Assembly (NCBI GenBank): GCA_029964075.1
Contig: CM057133.1
Span: 16,578,699 to 16,642,698 of the forward strand
DNA from: Patiria pectinifera
Taxonomy: Eukaryota > Echinodermata > Asteroidea > Valvatida > Asterinidae
DNA length: 64,000 nucleotides
Direction: 5' to 3'
Of this stretch, positions 60,069-64,000 are shown one piece after another. The first letter of the stretch is position 1. Each line of letters begins with the position of its first letter. A program made the translations under genes and the position numbers. Below the pieces are notes generated by a model. That model had not been told where the DNA came from. It did no database searches and saw nothing but the letters and a program-made list of their open reading frames with translations.

Positions 60069-60218
60069 TCCATAAAATCCGTGCGAATCTTAGAGGTGGA
60101 TTGTGACGGATTTGTAGCACTAAATATTGTGAGTTTGGGGCTAAATGTATACAGTCGAACCCTGATAAGAAAAGCACTGTTAATACAACGTCGTGCTTAT
60201 AACAAGCAAAATGTTAGG

Positions 60219-60395
60219 TCTCGTTTCGGTTTGCGGTAACACCATGTGGTAATAACTACTGCTTAGAAGATATTAGTTCTGAAAAGAACTTGTCCTGCTT
60301 ATTATCAACTTTGCTAAGTAGTTTTTTGTTCTGATAAGAACAGTCCTGCTGTAAGTTCTAAACGTTTGTGGTGTTACCGCAAACCGAAATGATAC
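60219..60395. repeat. Foldback (TTTCGGTTTGCGGTAACACC ends)
   Basis: TTTCGGTTTGCGGTAACACC at the left pairs with GGTGTTACCGCAAACCGAAA at the right, with inner AGTTCTGAAAAGAAC-type motifs. Just beyond it, ACCATGCAAAGCCTCAAATCTTA (60405-60427) is the inverse of a string at about 39717-39739. Confidence 0.75.
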
Positions 60396-60531
60396 CGATA
60401 CCCCACCATGCAAAGCCTCAAATCTTATAAAATGTTAGGTCCCAAGTCTTTGTTTTTCTTTGTTTTTCATTACTGTTAACACAAGGTACCTGTTGTACAT
60501 AAGAAGTCATTTTGCGTCGAGGTGATGTAAA

Positions 60532-60800
60532 TCAAATTAGGTTTTGCCCTTCAGCGACGTATAAACACTGTATACGCAGTGTGTTACCTCCCGAGTGAAA
60601 GTTGGAAAAAATCACTCGGGTGGGACTCAAATCCACGACCTCGTTAGCTCGATGGTCGAGTGGTAAAACATCTGCACTAGAAAGCAGGAGGTCATGGATT
60701 TGAGTCCCACCTGAGTGATTTTTTCCAACTTTCACTCTGGAGGTAACACACTGAGTATACAGTGTTTATACGTCGCAGAAGGGCTAAACCTAATTTGATG
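60532..60800. repeat. Head-to-head inverted dimer of a tRNA-derived SINE
   Basis: Two ~110-bp arms (60532-60645 and 60690-60799) are inverted copies. Each arm carries a B-box-type T-arm segment (GGATTTGAGTCCC on the right, GGGACTCAAATCC on the left) and a tail with GTATACAGTGTTTATACGTC. The loop holds a single A-box-like half, TGGTCGAGTGGTAAAACATC. Confidence 0.78.
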
Positions 60801-60879
60801 TACCTGTTATTACAAGGTAATTCGTTAAGTCCCAAGGACCTTGTTAAAAAAGGTGTTCAACTGTAAATGTTTTTTTTGC

Positions 60880-61146
60880 TGTTCCGAGAGGGGCCGGCCG
60901 AGAGTCCTCTTTGCACCTGTACCTGACCGATTCACTGACCGACTCACTGTCACTTTTACATAAGACTTGCATAAATTCCATCTTGGCCCAAAAATCCGAA
61001 ACTGGACTGCCCTGAAAAATGCCAATGACTGGGCTTAATCCGTCCAATTGCGTACGCCACGTGCATGAAGACTTCCAGTGAGTGGTCATTATGAATCAAT
61101 TGAATAAAATTGTGTGCACTCTGGGACCAGCTTTACTTGCCTTGTC
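60880..61146 (+). repeat. Dispersed repeat (family of 8618 and 13615)
   Basis: CCGAGAGGGGCCGGCCGAGA, GACCGATTCACTGACCGACT, TGAATCAATTGAATAAAATT, GGGACCAGCTTTACTTGCC. No coding frame. Confidence 0.55.
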
Positions 61147-63758
61147 TCGTTTTTTTTGTCTACTCTTTTTCCCATTTAAAGAAAACCTGTACAGATTTGA
61201 AAAAGTTCATCAAATAAACCACAAATAAAACTGTCATCTCAAAAAGATTCATTTGGGCAGAAAACTCGGGTGTTTTTGAAACCAGGGCTTTGGATGAAGC
61301 ATTTTGTCTCTGCTTCTGGCTTCATCAAAAGTTGCAAATGAAGCCATGTTTTCAAAAACCCCCACAATGATAAGCTCTGGCAGTCAATTAAAAAAAACCT
61401 AATTGGTCAATATGGAATGCTTGGTCCATTTTGGAGTTAGATACATGAATACTAAAAATACTATTACTGTTTGCCCCCCCCCCCCCCAAAATGATTTGCA
61501 TATGGGGGAAAAAGGTTACCTAAACTTTCTCTGCTTTTCTGGTTAGAAGCTCAATGAAAACTCATCAACGCTAAAATAAGGCTTGGAAAACTCCCCAAAA
61601 TAGCAACATATGGAATGTATTGGAGAAACAAATCAGTGATTAAAAATTTTGTTTTTGTCATAATGACACTCTTTTGTTCTGATTTACATGAGTGAATATT
61701 AAGGGTGTAACAGTGGTAGAATGTTGCATGTACAGAAAGCCTTCCCTTGTTTTATATAAGCGTGCTGCAGAAGTACAGCGAAAGAAAATCGTGGAATTAC
61801 AAACATACATGTACACCTATGGTTAAATTTCATTTTCAAGTGGCCATGTTGATGATAAAAAAAAATGTGCTTGAACTATGTAATGCCTCACAACTTTTTA
61901 TAAACCCTCGATAAAACTACTTCCTAATTTTCTATTTTCTTTTTTTTTTGCATAGATATTGATATAGTCCTATATCATGTACAAATAATTTTTATATTAC
62001 ATGTTAAACTAGCACCTCGTCACCAATAAACAAATATATAAATTCTACGGAAATAAAGGTTTCACAAATACCCAACACTGATTGCTTATCACTTTTTTTT
62101 GTACACATATCTCAAAACTAATTACCAGTGATACATCAAAACCAAATCGACACAAAGACTACCAAAACAAAAATTATCAAAACAAAACAAAAAAGGTAGA
62201 AAAATAAAATCAGTAAACTGTGCCGTTCTGAAATGGCCGATTAGGGCTATGTGGAAGACTTTTCTGAAATCAGAAAGTGGCAGTAATAAAAATATCAAGC
62301 TGAAATCACAGCCAAAAAGACGAATAACAAATTGTTACGGGCTCCGTGAACAAGTACCCCCCCCCCCTCCTTCAACGGTAAGAAAGGGAGTGTGTAGGGA
62401 AACCACTTGGACTGATTTTCAAACGCATTCCCGATGTCGCTTGACGCTCACGTGCAGACACTATGGCTTTGGACATATAATAAAATTCGTCATGCGTACT
62501 TCGCGCTATATGCGCGCGGACAAATAGGTGCAATCGGTGTGTCCCAGTGGGGCTCTCAAAGGTGGTACAAGACCCTCTCTTGTTCGCGCACTAACGCTCA
62601 AAGAATCTTAAGTCTCTTAAGCAAGCAATGTTGTCTGTAATAAAGCAAAGGTTTCAGCCATGCTGGTTTAAGAACTGCACCATTTTGTCCAATCTTACTG
62701 TCTTCAAATTTCTTAATCCAGATCCAAACAATGGCCAAACTCTGCATTGCCGTGTCAACAAATGTTCCAAAGTGTTTTTTCAAAAAAAGGTTTAAATGTG
62801 TGCTCCCCAACGGCCTCCAAAAATGACACATAATAATGCAGGTAATAGTAATACTGATATAGTAGAATTACGTCTTTTGTACACTGTCATTTTTTTTCTT
62901 CAAATTTCAGCAACTTTTCCCTGTTGTGTGACTGCTGACTAGAGGTAACAACGAAAATCTGAATCTGGGATTGACGGGATAAACATCAAACAAAAACAAA
63001 TGTCTAACACTTTCATAATTTGGTGTCATTATTGCATATATAACATTTGATTGTTACGGTATTTGAGGGTTTCCCATAGAAATTTGGGGCTGAGTGTATT
63101 GTGGCAAACCTACACCCTCTTCGTCATTTTGCATCTGAAATTTATGCGAAAAGAGTCCAACGTTCTAATTCATCTATGGAATGTTTGGCTCTTGCAGTCT
63201 ACTCACACAGAAAGTTGCTGTGACATAAACTGTCAATATCAGACTCTGGTGGAAATTTTGAAGTGACACTCAAAGTCTGAAGCGTTTGCTTCGTGTTTTC
63301 GAGTTGGAAGCACTTATGGCAGCATGTCCACACTGTGGCCATTTTGGTATTGTTTCTGGAAGACGTGGTTAAAGATCACACTGTCTGAAGTCGACCCGTG
63401 ACAGGCACCAGTCTGACCGAGGCACTGGGAATGTCCACACTCTGCATCAGTAATATGTCTCATCCACTGAAAAAATATCATCAACATTGTCTGTACTACA
63501 TCCAATCAACTTCACAAAACACTGCCTGCGCATTTTGTTACAATGGTCCTTTACAAAATTGTGTTCACCTTAATCTTTGTGCGTCATTTTTCCTCCAAGA
63601 ACAACCTTGCTTCTCATTCCTGCAAAGCTTTCTGCTCTTGGAAAAACTGTTTACTGTGTCTATCGAGCACAATACTTGCATAGACTGGAAGCTGCTGCAA
63701 TTATTCATGGCCATTCCAAAGCCCACTATGAGTCACTTGAAAGTCTGTGATGCTCTCC
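61147..63758. other. Non-coding; possible 3' UTR of the right-edge gene in its right part
   Basis: No exon recognised on either strand. The sequence just left of 63759 is downstream of the minus-strand stop and would be its 3' UTR. There is a C-run near 61476 and another near 62358. The frame 63398-63817 overlaps the real gene on the opposite strand and is not supported. Confidence 0.35.
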
Positions 63759-64000
63759 TCAGCTTTGGGGCATGTAAGGTTGCTGGCTGTCCCTCACTAG
63801 AGGTGGGGAACCAATGAAAGGCGGCCTCATATGGAACGGAAAGTGTGGAGGGAAGAACATCTCACGTCGCATCAGTTGCTCTGGGCTCATTGGCATCCCA
63901 GGAGGTAGACTGGTTGGAAGGAGGTCGGGCCGGGTCAACAGGGGTCCCGGCATGAACTGAGGGGGAAAGAATCTGGGATGGTAACCCATCATGGCCGGCA
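63759..64000 (-). CDS. C-terminal end of an unidentified Pro/Met/Phe-rich protein (runs off the window)
   Basis: On the minus strand the frame is open from the right edge to a TGA at 63761-63759, about 79 codons. The protein is dominated by Pro, Met, Phe and Arg (MMGYHPRFFPPQFMPGPLL, PTSLPPGMPMSPEQLMRREM, FFPPHFPFHMRPPFIGSPP). Codon use is GC-rich and looks coding, unlike the flanking DNA. The composition recalls C-terminal proline-rich tails such as those of TANGO1/cTAGE5, which bind COPII Sec23, but no diagnostic motif is visible. No splice acceptor is evident inside the window, so this is probably the 3' part of a last exon. Confidence 0.6.
   Translation of the reverse strand, partial: PAMMGYHPRFFPPQFMPGPLLTRPDLLPTSLPPGMPMSPEQLMRREMFFPPHFPFHMRPPFIGSPPLVRDSQQPYMPQS

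Noticed and set aside
62249..62640. Plus-strand frames of 92 and 68 codons
   Set aside because: Interrupted by a C-run, no splice sites in sensible places, no family resemblance.
63398..63817. Plus-strand frame of 139 codons
   Set aside because: It overlaps the better-supported minus-strand coding end, has A/T-rich non-coding composition and no recognisable domain.

Overview
This is eukaryotic nuclear DNA: protein-coding exons with GT-AG introns, long A/T-rich non-coding stretches and dense non-autonomous repeats. Gene content and repeat style suggest a marine deuterostome invertebrate, most likely an echinoderm such as a sea star. This is inferred from pre-vertebrate-duplication orthologues, tRNA-headed SINEs, and foldback elements resembling the sea-urchin TU type. 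It is not proven by any single marker.

Four genes can be supported. (1) 7458-18232, plus strand: eight exons of an RNF38/RNF44-family RING-H2 E3 ubiquitin ligase. The 5' coding exon is not located. (2) 38454-48743, minus strand: a complete eight-exon NHLRC2 gene of 720 aa, with a thioredoxin-like fold followed by an NHL-repeat propeller. (3) 49186-57268, plus strand: a complete ten-exon coiled-coil gene that I identify as CCDC172. It has 464 aa, with an unusual long C-terminal extension ending in a KKVRFKY motif. (4) 63759 to the right edge, minus strand: the Pro/Met/Phe-rich C-terminal end of an unidentified protein.

Layout: 1-2360 is non-coding with one small foldback. 2361-3000 is GC-richer and may hold the RNF38/44 promoter and 5' UTR. 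3000-7457 is repeat-rich (several inverted-repeat elements). 7458-18232 is RNF38/44, with MITEs and a roughly 1 kb foldback minisatellite in its introns. 18233-28100 is a 9.9 kb A/T-rich, repeat-poor stretch that could be a very long 3' UTR. 28100-38453 is the intergenic space between convergent RNF38/44 and NHLRC2; it holds SINEs, foldbacks and a 2.2 kb 72-bp satellite. NHLRC2 and CCDC172 are head to head, with only 442 bp between their start codons. 57269-63758 is intergenic with more foldbacks.

The three identified genes show no obvious shared pathway: ubiquitin ligation, an NHL/thioredoxin-like protein, and a coiled-coil protein known from sperm tails. The close NHLRC2-CCDC172 pair suggests one bidirectional promoter. 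The most distinctive non-gene content is a set of palindromic repeat families. These are a TTAA-flanked MITE family with four copies, head-to-head inverted dimers of a tRNA-derived SINE, and foldback elements whose arms have expanded into minisatellites.
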